Source: Candidatus Gastranaerophilales bacterium
GTDB lineage: Bacteria > Cyanobacteriota > Vampirovibrionia > Gastranaerophilales > Gastranaerophilaceae
Assembly (NCBI GenBank): GCA_944324375.1
Contig: CALUWB010000017.1
Span: 1 to 36,475, forward strand
Reading direction: 5' to 3'
Length of the DNA stretch: 36,475 nt
This document shows, piece after piece, positions 24,901 through 31,958 of this stretch (its first letter is position 1; every line of letters begins with the position of its first letter). Under the pieces are notes generated by a model. It saw only the letters and a list, made by a program, of their open reading frames with translations. It did no database searches and was not told the DNA's origin. A program made the position numbers and the translations under genes.

Positions 24901-27425
24901 TTTTTATCTTTTATTTCATTATTTGAAACATTTACTAAATATTCCCCATATTTATTACGCATTGTTGCATAATTTTCTTTTCCATTTATTGCATTTGAAA
25001 ATTCGTTATAAAAACCATCTTTTTGATATGCCAAGCCTGTTGCCATTGCATAATTTGATTGAAGTTTATTATAACCTTTCATTAAATTAGCATCATATTC
25101 AACGCCAAATATCTCTTTAAATTTTGCTTTAAATCCTGCTTCGCCACCTTCTTTTTCTGCTTTTTGCAATTCTCCAATAAATTTTTGATATTGTTGGATA
25201 TCAGCTTTTACATTTTCATCAAGATTATCAGATCCAACACACCATTTTAAACCTTCATATAAATCTGCACACCAACCATCTTCTGCTAGTTGCTTATTTA
25301 AAGCATCAGTATTTGCTGATACTTGATTATTCATTAAATCTATAGTTTCACTTATACCATTACTTTTACTTCTAGTCTTTTCTTCGTGTGTTAATGCTTC
25401 TGCAGCATCAATTGCGCCCATTAAATTATTAATTAATCCATCTAATTTTGAAGTCTGACAATACCCAATACCCATTGACCAGTATGAATTTAATTCATTC
25501 ATACAAGATGTAACAGCTTGTTTTGCTCTATCATCAGTAATATTAGCTTGTTTTACACGTTGTTCTAATGATTTAATAATTTTTTCTACAGCATTTTTTC
25601 TTGTTTCTAATGAATTAGCTGTTTCATCAAATATTGCTTCTATTATTGATTCATCTGGAGATATTGTTTTATATTGTTTTAATACCCCAACAACATTATT
25701 TGAATTAATTTTATTTAAGGAAGCCTGAAAATCTTTTTCTGATACGCCACCCCAATGGTCATCAAGTGCATCATACATTGTCTGTGCAAGAGTTTTACCT
25801 TCTTTTGCTTCTTGTTTATTTTTAGCATCAATTCTTGTTTGTTCACGTTTTTGTTGTCCTACACCAATAGATGAATCTGTAGCATCATTAAATGTTACAA
25901 TGACTCTCTTACCAACAAGTTCTCCATCTTTTAAATTGGGATTTAATTCTTTCAACTCTTGAATTCGTAAATTTATTTGTCTCTGGGTTGGATTAGTAAC
26001 TCCTTCTCTTGCGAATGCTCCAACAGCAAGTTCTCTAAATGTATTATACTTTTGTTCTATAAATGTTCGTTTATTATTCTTTCTTGCTTCAACTTCATTT
26101 TTTGCAGACTCAATTTCTGCAGCTGTAATTTTATAAGCATTTATTGATTCTTCTTTTGATTGTCTTCCTTCTGTTAATTTTGCAAATTTATCGGCATCAA
26201 TCTCTCCAGGAATAACTATATCTGAGCCGACGAGGAAATATTGATTTGGTGCAGTTCCTTTTACATTTTCTTTATTTACTGCTATTAAGTCAGCAACACT
26301 ACAACCAAATTTCTGTGCAATAACTGCTATACTTTCACCATTTTCTACTGTAACACCTTTTGTATTACCATTTCCATCATATTCTACAGAATAGGTATTA
26401 GTATCTTGAGTAATAACTTGTGAAGTCTTTTTTGAATTTTGATAAGTTGTCTCTATCGTTTTTCCATTATTAATAATTTTTGTATAAGTTGAACCATCAG
26501 AATTTTCTCTTGATTCTTGAATAATTTCATTTCCTTTTTTGATTAAAACTTGTTTATTATTATTTTTATCAAAAATGGTTTCTGTTGTTGTTCCATCAGA
26601 ATTATAACCATACATCGTTGTTACTTCTTTATCTGTTCCTTTCCCAACAACTTTTGATTTTAATACTAATTTTCCATCTTCATAACTATATTCTTCTTCG
26701 GTTTGACCTTTATCTTTTATAACTGTTTTTGCTGTTTTATTCCCATCAGAATCATAAGTAATACTTTCTACATCACCATTACTATCTGTTTTTACTGATT
26801 TTGCAGGTTTTGTTCCATCTTCATTATATGTGATTTCTTCTTTTGTTCCATTTGGATATGTTTTTACTGATGATGTTTTTTTACCTTTTTCAAATGTTGT
26901 TACTGTTTCACTACCATCTTTAGGATCTACAAAAGTTTCTTCTGCTATTTCGTATTCTCCATTTTCATTCTGTTTGTATTTTGTTGTTGTAGTTCCTTTT
27001 TGAATTATTTTTGAACCATCTTTTTGAATACTTTCTTTTGTCCCATCATTATATTCAGTAACAATAGTCCCATCTGCTAAAGTTTGTGAATTTTTAATAT
27101 TTCCTGATTCTTTTGATAATTTATTTATAAAAGAAAATAAATTTGAACTATCTCCTGTTACACCAATACTTTGCAAATAATTTTCAGCTTCTTTGCTGGA
27201 TAATTTAGAATCACGACCTCTTTTAGCTGCTTCTTCTATTACTTTCTGTTGAAAAACATTTATTTCTTGAGAATCTAATATTCCATCTTTAGGGTTATTA
27301 TCTACTTTATCAAATATATTCAAAAGGGTTGAATCTGTAATGGATTCACGTTTAATACCACCTTTAATTTCTGTATTATTATTGTTGTCTTTTCCTTTAA
27401 ATTTTAAATCACCAAAGTCGATCAT
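21993..27425 (-). CDS. Giant multi-domain protein with EF-hand-like, repeat, LysM and toxin-like C-terminal regions
   Basis: This is an 1810-residue protein. Residues 6-12 carry the tag LKFKGK. Residues 38-95 hold two EF-hand-like segments (FDKVDNNPKDGILDSQE and GRDSKLSSKEA). Residues about 115-350 are tandem G-T/N-x-x-x-Y-x-x-D/N-G beta repeats (TEYNDGTKE, ITYNEDGTK, ITYDSDGNK). Residues about 357-406 are a LysM domain (VENGESIAVIAQKFGCSV...IVIPGE). A long helical region follows, then an Ala/Gly/Val-rich hydrophobic stretch (about 930-975) like the pre-toxin segments of polymorphic toxins, then coiled-coil and a Pro/Glu/Lys linker (about 1420-1450). The last about 240 residues form a compact domain with LLHSTRLEYLLSDGGILDNG and PSNSIEKIIIDPRWYGD, possibly ADP-ribosyltransferase-like. 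There is no classical signal peptide. AAGGA precedes the ATG. Its promoter shares a 19-bp box with rlmD. A toxin/effector role is inference. Confidence 0.75.
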   Translation of the reverse strand: MIDFGDLKFKGKDNNNNTEIKGGIKRESITDSTLLNIFDKVDNNPKDGILDSQEINVFQQKVIEEAAKRGRDSKLSSKEAENYLQSIGVTGDSSNLFSFINKLSKESGNIKNSQTLADGTIVTEYNDGTKESIQKDGSKIIQKGTTTTKYKQNENGEYEIAEETFVDPKDGSETVTTFEKGKKTSSVKTYPNGTKEEITYNEDGTKPAKSVKTDSNGDVESITYDSDGNKTAKTVIKDKGQTEEEYSYEDGKLVLKSKVVGKGTDKEVTTMYGYNSDGTTTETIFDKNNNKQVLIKKGNEIIQESRENSDGSTYTKIINNGKTIETTYQNSKKTSQVITQDTNTYSVEYDGNGNTKGVTVENGESIAVIAQKFGCSVADLIAVNKENVKGTAPNQYFLVGSDIVIPGEIDADKFAKLTEGRQSKEESINAYKITAAEIESAKNEVEARKNNKRTFIEQKYNTFRELAVGAFAREGVTNPTQRQINLRIQELKELNPNLKDGELVGKRVIVTFNDATDSSIGVGQQKREQTRIDAKNKQEAKEGKTLAQTMYDALDDHWGGVSEKDFQASLNKINSNNVVGVLKQYKTISPDESIIEAIFDETANSLETRKNAVEKIIKSLEQRVKQANITDDRAKQAVTSCMNELNSYWSMGIGYCQTSKLDGLINNLMGAIDAAEALTHEEKTRSKSNGISETIDLMNNQVSANTDALNKQLAEDGWCADLYEGLKWCVGSDNLDENVKADIQQYQKFIGELQKAEKEGGEAGFKAKFKEIFGVEYDANLMKGYNKLQSNYAMATGLAYQKDGFYNEFSNAINGKENYATMRNKYGEYLVNVSNNEIKDKNNAVDVAIKTELEKKGIKFENATDAQKAEALRNIIKNTYNGISQEYDKYTNGQSLSEIKKQLDNAGSAVFGNKHDIAFRVNDYISSQQQGGAAVNMAVKAVGAIAIGVATGGTGLAALATASVATAVVSATVDLSDRVSSDVGLKDGEIVTILKNAAVDGASVFAGGQIGKYAAMFKSANAFTQAGGRLVMQVAGDVATGVAAEYVQTGEITLEGVAFQAIFSAAGNLISLKQLAKTNDSPNPSVLDNATSNNSSAPGGKLGDKKFNEVKRQTVEEVPNATPERVGKIHSEADKLQSVSREQGKQVKHIVEDGVGIVDSPTLGRVDIAAETDLSKLAKLKEEVNKWSDTARNKKEILEKISQQEEKIKSGQRINNQSNNLNVINSNTADDAAKILAKESGALSPHGAAILDDHIMNNVKTVEELENIKKQLESRVGYQVQGVDHAQQTIKKIETRIKNIKVKQAEFSNVKDALEAKISAKKGLSEQDVQMVNEFIKKCDTTEDLDNLLSLLKNKNIKKSGMLSNLINVAENKKTKLSSQSVEVRNQNNPNLEEKPVVESKPKIEQKPEPKPQSVEQNSVDYSKKIDEFKTQEELDAYRKTLSPEEQVKFDKAYMDKLQSNNVNSVDNVDNIKPDISLKNRLGSSLYAIYESVIDKINNLKTIVDYVTIKNKIETAFASTKDVMDSLLEKLNLKSKSINLDTANPPKIVKPQNDIFPDEINFDRLKMSDRVLDQSGRSHLKGKSMGELLTAEQKKVYTDSYEEFLASKDLKILHNATNSITENNLLHSTRLEYLLSDGGILDNGLAPRELTGKASARNSSGIPDTMTPLCTDVWDVRGNTSIQGYFDPNKPHWVNGHGESNFMSPNYNDGSHLQPIVVVLDKNSMSSKLIENSFNVNNSGRSILFDNGNMSRGHNYPNHRAIPIGAPSNSIEKIIIDPRWYGDTNIQKLKNKISENGLDIKLFDYNGNQL

Positions 27426-27441
27426 TAAAATTCCTTATCCT

Positions 27442-27450
27442 TTTATAACA
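27442..27450 (-). promoter_or_regulatory. Extended -10 of the giant LysM gene
   Basis: TGTTATAAA on the minus strand (27450-27442) lies 3 nt after the shared 19-bp box and 16 nt before the ATG. Transcription would begin near 27435, giving a leader of about 10 nt that still includes AAGGA. Confidence 0.55.
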
Positions 27451-27453
27451 AAT

Positions 27454-27572
27454 GTTCTATTATGTTATGAATACTTTTACGGAAATATTATGGTAAATCT
27501 TTAATTTTTATTTATTAATTTTTACAAATCTTTATATATATTCTTAAAAATAGATTCATAACATAATAGAAC
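27454..27572. repeat. 19-bp perfect inverted repeat in a divergent promoter region
   Basis: GTTCTATTATGTTATGAAT (27454-27472) and ATTCATAACATAATAGAAC (27554-27572) are exact reverse complements, 81 nt apart. In each direction the box ends 3 nt before a TGTTATRAW extended -10, so it covers the -35 position of both promoters. It probably binds a common regulator, or is a recognition element for one sigma factor. Confidence 0.8.
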
Positions 27573-27584
27573 TTATGTTATGAT
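27555..27584 (+). promoter_or_regulatory. Promoter of rlmD with operator-like palindrome
   Basis: The extended -10 TGTTATGAT (27576-27584) ends 6 nt before the ATG, predicting a leaderless mRNA. TCATAACATAA (27556-27566) and TTATGTTATGA (27573-27583) form a perfect 11-bp inverted repeat with a 6-nt centre, spanning -35 to -10. This is a natural repressor site. Confidence 0.6.
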
Positions 27585-27590
27585 TTTTCT

Positions 27591-28946
27591 ATGGAAAAAG
27601 AATTAGTTGTTGAAATAATTGAATTATCAAATCTTGGTGCAGGTATTGCTAAACAAGATGGAATGGTTATTTTTATTGAAAATACTTGCCCTGGAGATGT
27701 TGTTAAAATTGAAATTATTAAACAAACAAAAAACTATGCGATAGGAAAACTTTTAGAAGTTATTACTCCTTCTAAATATCGAGTTATTCCAATGTGCCCT
27801 ATGCAAAAAGTATGTGGTGCCTGTCAAATCCAATTTATTGATTATAATTATCAACTGAAATTAAAAAAGAAAATTGTTGAAGATTATGTGGGGGTAAATA
27901 GAAGTAAATCTAAAATTGATGTGAATGTTATGGATACTATTCCATCTCCTCAAATTAAAGAATTTAGACATAAAATTCAGTATCCAATATCTGAAACCCA
28001 AAATTCAAAAAGATTAATTGCAGGGTATTACAAACCTAAATCTCATGAAATTGTTAATATCAAATATTGTCCAATTCAACCTAAAATTTGCGATAAAATA
28101 ATTGAATATATTAGAGAAATAGCTTCTAAATATAATATATCTGGCTACAATGAGAAAAAGCATTTAGGACTTTTAAGACACGTTGTAATAAGAGTTTCAA
28201 ATTATACCGGAGAAAATTTGGTTACTCTTGTAATTAATGATACAAAAATTTCAAAAAATATAAAAGAATTTGCAAATGATATTTTTAATAATTTTAATGA
28301 AGTAGTTGGAGTATGTGTTAATTTTAACAATAAAAAAACAAATTTAATTTTAACTGATAAAACAGAATCAATATGTGGAGTTGATTATATCGAAGAAAAA
28401 TTATGTGATATTACTTTTAGAATCGGGCCAAATACTTTTTTCCAAGTAAATCCTGAAAGTGCTGAAAATATTTTTAAATATGTAAAAGAATATATTAAAA
28501 ATAATTTTAATAAACCGACTATATTTGATGCATACGCAGGAATTGCAACTTTTGGAATTGTAATGAGTGACATTGCACAAAAAGTAATAAGTGTTGAAGA
28601 AAATAAAGAATCCATTAATCTAGCAAAAGATGTTTTAAAAATAAATAATATTAATAACGTAGAATTATATGCAATGGATACAGCCAAATATCTTGAGGAA
28701 ACAACAGAAAAATTTGACATAACAATACTTGATCCACCAAGAAAAGGCTGCACGGAAGAAGCATTAGATAAAACTCTCAAAGTTACAAAATCCAAAATTA
28801 TATATGTAAGTTGTAATCCACAAACACTTATTAGAGATTTAGAATATTTAATTTCAAAAGGTGCAAAAGTAAGTTTTATACAACCATTTGATATGTTCTG
28901 CCACTCATATCATGTAGAATGTGTAACAATAATTGATGTAGAATAA
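27591..28946 (+). CDS. rlmD: 23S rRNA (uracil-5-)-methyltransferase RlmD/RumA family
   Basis: This 451-residue RNA m5U methyltransferase uses S-adenosylmethionine to methylate a uridine of 23S rRNA (U1939 in E. coli) or a related site. An N-terminal TRAM domain (about 1-60) is followed by the [4Fe-4S] cysteines C69, C75 and C78 in CPMQKVCGAC. The fourth is probably in KYCPIQ. The methyltransferase part has FFQVNPESAENIF, the SAM-binding DAYAGIATFG, LDPPRKGC and the nucleophile C408 in YVSCNPQTL. Length and order are normal. No ribosome binding site precedes the ATG; the -10 lies 6 nt upstream. Which uridine it targets (RlmD, RlmCD or TrmA-like) cannot be fixed from sequence alone. Confidence 0.9.
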   Translation: MEKELVVEIIELSNLGAGIAKQDGMVIFIENTCPGDVVKIEIIKQTKNYAIGKLLEVITPSKYRVIPMCPMQKVCGACQIQFIDYNYQLKLKKKIVEDYVGVNRSKSKIDVNVMDTIPSPQIKEFRHKIQYPISETQNSKRLIAGYYKPKSHEIVNIKYCPIQPKICDKIIEYIREIASKYNISGYNEKKHLGLLRHVVIRVSNYTGENLVTLVINDTKISKNIKEFANDIFNNFNEVVGVCVNFNNKKTNLILTDKTESICGVDYIEEKLCDITFRIGPNTFFQVNPESAENIFKYVKEYIKNNFNKPTIFDAYAGIATFGIVMSDIAQKVISVEENKESINLAKDVLKINNINNVELYAMDTAKYLEETTEKFDITILDPPRKGCTEEALDKTLKVTKSKIIYVSCNPQTLIRDLEYLISKGAKVSFIQPFDMFCHSYHVECVTIIDVE

Positions 28947-28964
28947 TTTTTGAATTATTTTTTT
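28942..28964 (+). terminator. Intrinsic terminator of rlmD
   Basis: AATAATT (28942-28948), loop TTTG, AATTATT (28953-28959), then five more T. The hairpin overlaps the rlmD stop and the stop of the converging hydrolase gene at 28955. The stem is AT-only, so efficiency may be modest. Confidence 0.6.
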
Positions 28965-29746
28965 GCTGGCATGTTTTGATTAATAAATTGAATAGCTTTA
29001 TTTCTACATTGAGAATCTAATTTTAAAATCATCATACCATTAGTATTTAAATCTGTATTATTTATAATATATTTATCTTTTGCGAATAACTTTAACATTA
29101 CTTCTTCTGATACAGAAATTTTATCTTGTCTACTACACATAACTAATATTGGAGTATTTGGTAATTTATAATCAAAAATATTTAATCCTTTCATATCTCT
29201 TGATGGAGTTAAAAGTACTATTGATTTTGGAGCTGGATATAATTGTTGAGCAACTAATATAGCAGTATTTGCCCCAATATCACCACCTATAATTGAGTAA
29301 TCATTAAAAGATACTTTTTTAGTAGTACGCTTTGCTTGATTAATTAAAGCACAAACATCAGATGGATATTTTTTATATATCTTATTAGTAAAATACGTCC
29401 AAGATTTTACTCTAAATTTAGCATCTTTATTACTTAAACCATGTCCTCTTAAATCAACTAATAAAACTGCATAACCTTGTTTTAAAAACACATCAGGTAA
29501 ACTTCCCCATTGCGTTGATGAATAACCCAAAGAATGTAAAAATACAATCGTTGGATAAGGTGCAACTTTAACATCTTTAGGAGTTCTTGGATAAATTAAT
29601 TTCCCTTTAATAATATGAGCGTCCTGAGTTGTAACCTCAATAACTTTAGTAATATAAGGTTTTTTCTTTTTAGCTGTTGTTGCAGCTAATACGCCAGATA
29701 CACTAAAAAACATTAAGAGAATAACAACTAAAAGTTTCTTTAACAT
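28955..29746 (-). CDS. Exported alpha/beta-hydrolase-fold protein with altered catalytic residues
   Basis: This 263-residue protein starts with a signal peptide (MLKKLLVVILLMFFSVSGVLA) and has the alpha/beta-hydrolase layout: TIVFLHSLGYSSTQWGSLPD (oxyanion loop), AVLLVDLRGHGLS, the nucleophile elbow at YSIIGGDIGAN and the acid strand ILVMCSRQDKIS (D208). The elbow reads G-G-D156-I-G, with Asp in place of the usual Ser. The position normally held by the catalytic His near the C-terminus looks like N236 in LNTNGMM. It may be a non-catalytic relative, or use an Asp nucleophile as epoxide hydrolases and haloalkane dehalogenases do, though these also need His. The start at 29746 follows GAGGAAC; a longer TTG frame to 29770 is unlikely. 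It faces rlmD tail to tail. Confidence 0.8.
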   Translation of the reverse strand: MLKKLLVVILLMFFSVSGVLAATTAKKKKPYITKVIEVTTQDAHIIKGKLIYPRTPKDVKVAPYPTIVFLHSLGYSSTQWGSLPDVFLKQGYAVLLVDLRGHGLSNKDAKFRVKSWTYFTNKIYKKYPSDVCALINQAKRTTKKVSFNDYSIIGGDIGANTAILVAQQLYPAPKSIVLLTPSRDMKGLNIFDYKLPNTPILVMCSRQDKISVSEEVMLKLFAKDKYIINNTDLNTNGMMILKLDSQCRNKAIQFINQNMPAKK

Positions 29747-29774
29747 AAAAAGTTCCTCATATATATTCAAAAGA

Positions 29775-29806
29775 ATTATAGCATAATTATTAAAAAAATG
29801 TTACAA
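29775..29806 (-). promoter_or_regulatory. Extended -10 promoter of the hydrolase gene
   Basis: TGCTATAAT on the minus strand (29783-29775), within the 13-mer ATTATGCTATAAT that is identical in the GT8-GT9 promoter at 3010-3022. TTGTAA (29806-29801) lies 20 nt upstream, too far for a good -35, so the extended -10 must dominate. Confidence 0.55.
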
Positions 29807-29899
29807 TTCTATAAAAAAAAAGCAATATTTTAGAGTTTATTATCTTATTATATATATAATATATATAAATTATATAATTAAATAATTATAGGAGTAATT

Positions 29900-30805
29900 A
29901 TGACAGTATCACTTGATTCGAATGTTATTTATTTGCAAAATAGGCTAAACATTAACACTAGTCGTATGAACAATTATGCAGATAAATCTGTTGATGAAAT
30001 TATTTCAGAAGAAGCAAAACAGGGGAATCAATCAGCAGTTGAATATAAACGAGAATTATTTGGTAATGCTGATGAATTAATAAATGGATTTAAACTTGAC
30101 GATCCAAATAATAAATATAATGTAATAGTTGCAATGAACGATGAGCAACAACAAAAATTGCTTCCAATGTTAGAATCAGAAGATATGGTTTTAGGTTTGA
30201 ATTTCTTTACAGAAGAAAAACTTCTTAAGATGTTTAACCAAGTACCTCCAGAAGATGCTGTAAATGTAGCATTAGGAACATTCTCTTTAGAGCAAATTGT
30301 TATGATGTTACCAATGGAACAACTAGAAAAATTCTTTTATAATGATGACGTAGAAAAAGAACAAGTAATCAAACAACTTGAAAAAATGCCTCCAGAAGTT
30401 TTAATTCAGATGATTGAAAGTATTACAGGTGAACCTGCAGATGAAAATGATTCAATGGCATTAATTCAATCTATTGCAGCATTACCAGATGATAAATATA
30501 AAGAAACAATGGCAAATATAGATCCAAATGTTCAAATGCAATTAGTTTATCAAATGGCACATGATGATAAAAGAATTTTAGAAGTATTTGATAATTCTGC
30601 ATATGTTGGGATGTTGCAAAGATTACAAAAACCAGATATTGTAAAATCAATGATTGGTTTAAGTGATGAATCATTGAGAAATATGATGACAGAACTTCCT
30701 CCAGATTTATTTGCAATTGTTGCAACACAAGTAGATACAAAAGAATTAGCAAAATTCTTAATGGAAGATTGTCAAAATGTTCTTGAAAAATTGGGTAGTA
30801 AATAA
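29900..30805 (+). CDS. Helical-repeat protein resembling MgtE_N / FliG domains
   Basis: This soluble 301-residue all-helical protein is built from short repeats with LPP/MPP turns: FNQVPPEDAVNVALGTFSLEQ, MLPMEQLEKFF, KMPPEVLIQMI, ALPDDKYKETM and LPPDLFAIVA. This pattern is typical of the MgtE N-terminal and FliG superhelical domains that act as protein-protein scaffolds. There is no CBS domain, no membrane part and no flagellar context, so it is not MgtE or FliG itself. The acidic composition fits a cytoplasmic binding protein. AGGAG lies 5-6 nt before the ATG. Upstream is an extremely AT-rich stretch in which the promoter cannot be picked out reliably. It converges on pncC with 19 nt between stops. 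Confidence 0.7.
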   Translation: MTVSLDSNVIYLQNRLNINTSRMNNYADKSVDEIISEEAKQGNQSAVEYKRELFGNADELINGFKLDDPNNKYNVIVAMNDEQQQKLLPMLESEDMVLGLNFFTEEKLLKMFNQVPPEDAVNVALGTFSLEQIVMMLPMEQLEKFFYNDDVEKEQVIKQLEKMPPEVLIQMIESITGEPADENDSMALIQSIAALPDDKYKETMANIDPNVQMQLVYQMAHDDKRILEVFDNSAYVGMLQRLQKPDIVKSMIGLSDESLRNMMTELPPDLFAIVATQVDTKELAKFLMEDCQNVLEKLGSK

Positions 30806-30824
30806 TTTAAATTAGTATTTAACT

Positions 30825-31331
30825 CTAACCTTCAGATAAAGAGTCTAATAGCATTTGTAATGCGCATTGAGTAAATTCTTGTTTCATTCTAATTCTACTA
30901 TATTTAGGATTGAGTTTAAATTCTTGCACGATTGATTTATACCTATTGGTAATCCCAACGTACATAAGTCCAATAGGTTTATCTGGAGTAGCTCCTGTTG
31001 GACCAGCAATACCTGTTGTTGAAATTGCAATATCTGCTTTTGTCTTTCGATATAAACCTTCAGCCATTTCTCTAGCACATTGTTCACTTACTGCACCATA
31101 TAACTTCAAGGTATCTTCTTTAACATCTAGAAGAGCCATTTTTGCATCATTTGAATATGTCACAAAATTAGCTTTTATATATTCAGAACTTCCAGAAACA
31201 TCTGTAAGTCTAGAACTTAAAAGCCCACCCGTGCAAGACTCTGCAACTGATATTACAAGAGAATGCGTTTTTAAAATCTCAGCTATATCTTTCTCTAAAT
31301 TTGTATTTCTTTTAAATTTATTAAATATCAT
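30825..31331 (-). CDS. pncC: Nicotinamide-nucleotide amidase (CinA C-terminal domain type)
   Basis: This 168-residue stand-alone CinA_C protein hydrolyses nicotinamide mononucleotide to nicotinate mononucleotide in pyridine nucleotide salvage. The family blocks are all here: VAESCTGGLLSSRLTDVSGSS, FVTYSNDAKMALLDV, YGAVSEQCAREMAEG and STTGIAGPTGATPDKPIG. The N-terminal molybdopterin-binding-like half of full CinA is absent, as in PncC of E. coli. No ribosome binding site precedes the ATG. A TTGACA-17-TAAATT promoter ends 6 nt before it, so a leaderless transcript is likely. It is divergent from the YkgJ-like gene. Confidence 0.93.
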   Translation of the reverse strand: MIFNKFKRNTNLEKDIAEILKTHSLVISVAESCTGGLLSSRLTDVSGSSEYIKANFVTYSNDAKMALLDVKEDTLKLYGAVSEQCAREMAEGLYRKTKADIAISTTGIAGPTGATPDKPIGLMYVGITNRYKSIVQEFKLNPKYSRIRMKQEFTQCALQMLLDSLSEG

Positions 31332-31337
31332 AAAATT

Positions 31338-31366
31338 AATTTATTGCAGTTAAAAAATAATGTCAA
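31338..31366 (-). promoter_or_regulatory. Promoter of pncC
   Basis: On the minus strand a perfect -35 TTGACA (31366-31361) and TAAATT (31343-31338) are 17 nt apart. The -10 ends exactly 6 nt before the ATG at 31331, so +1 should fall on the start codon. Confidence 0.7.
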
Positions 31367-31400
31367 TATGTAAAAAGAATGATTATACAAAAAATTGTTA

Positions 31401-31406
31401 TATAAT
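31401..31406 (+). promoter_or_regulatory. -10 element of the YkgJ-like gene
   Basis: TATAAT ends 6 nt before the ATG at 31413, with ATTTTT in between and no ribosome binding site. The -35 is not recognisable. The spacing equals that at rlmD, dgt and pncC. Confidence 0.5.
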
Positions 31407-31412
31407 ATTTTT

Positions 31413-31958
31413 ATGATAGAAACAGAACAACAATTTTTAGATAGAAGGCCACAAAGATTATGTAAAATGTGTGGTAAATGTTGTAGAGTCGTTACAGCAT
31501 CAATATCTTATGAAGAGATGCAACAAAGAGCAAAAGAAGGAGATAAAGAGTCATTAGAATTTTTAGAATTATTTGAGCCTTTTGAATCTGTTGAAGCTGC
31601 AATGGCTGTTGATAAAGAAATTGTTGAGAATATTCCTGACTATCAAAATAGGACTTTTTATACTTGTAGATTTTTAAAAGGGAATCTTTGTTCCAGATAT
31701 GAAACAAGATTGGGAGTTTGTAAAAGGTTTCCAAGTTCGCCTTGGGCTGTTTACCCTCCGGGATGTGGTTATGAGGGGTGGTTATTCGTTGAACGAGAAA
31801 AAATAATGAAATATGTTCGAGGATTAAAAGAAGAACAATTAAAATATAAAATGATGTTAAAAACAAACCCTAAACTTAAAGAAAAACTAGAACAGTTAAT
31901 CTCAGCCATAGATGAAAATATAAAACTATTTGCTAAATACGGTTCTGAAAAATGGTAG
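31413..31958 (+). CDS. YkgJ-like CxxCGxCC metal-cluster protein
   Basis: This 181-residue protein belongs to the YkgJ / UPF0153-type family of cysteine-cluster proteins annotated as zinc- or iron-chelating. C17, C20, C23 and C24 form RLCKMCGKCCRVV. Further cysteines lie in YTCRFLKGNLCSRYETRLGVCKRFP and YPPGCGYEGW, giving the full set of the family. No signal peptide is present, and the C-terminal 45 residues are charged and helical. Function in bacteria is unproven. The frame extends to a TTG at 31395, but that extension contains the TATAAT, so the ATG at 31413 is preferred. The start has no Shine-Dalgarno and would be leaderless. It ends in a TAGGGGTAAA repeat. Confidence 0.85.
   Translation: MIETEQQFLDRRPQRLCKMCGKCCRVVTASISYEEMQQRAKEGDKESLEFLELFEPFESVEAAMAVDKEIVENIPDYQNRTFYTCRFLKGNLCSRYETRLGVCKRFPSSPWAVYPPGCGYEGWLFVEREKIMKYVRGLKEEQLKYKMMLKTNPKLKEKLEQLISAIDENIKLFAKYGSEKW

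Noticed and set aside
26400-27100. RHS/YD-repeat toxin shell in the 1810-residue protein
   Set aside because: The Asn/Asp-Gly beta repeats resemble YD or MORN-like repeats, but the region is only about 230 residues and lacks the RHS core and its cleavage motif.
28385-28795. Antisense frame of 136 codons over rlmD
   Set aside because: It is a shadow of the conserved methyltransferase domain.
29747-29770. TTG-initiated extension of the hydrolase
   Set aside because: It contains the GAGGAAC ribosome binding site for the ATG at 29746 and would spoil the signal peptide start.
29848-29868. Perfect AT-only palindrome upstream of the MgtE_N-like gene
   Set aside because: It consists solely of alternating TA, expected by chance in such sequence, so it is not evidence of an operator or terminator.
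30910-31353. Antisense frame of 147 codons over pncC
   Set aside because: It is opposite a well-conserved gene and spans the pncC promoter.
31395-31412. TTG-initiated extension of the YkgJ-like protein
   Set aside because: It contains the TATAAT and has no ribosome binding site.
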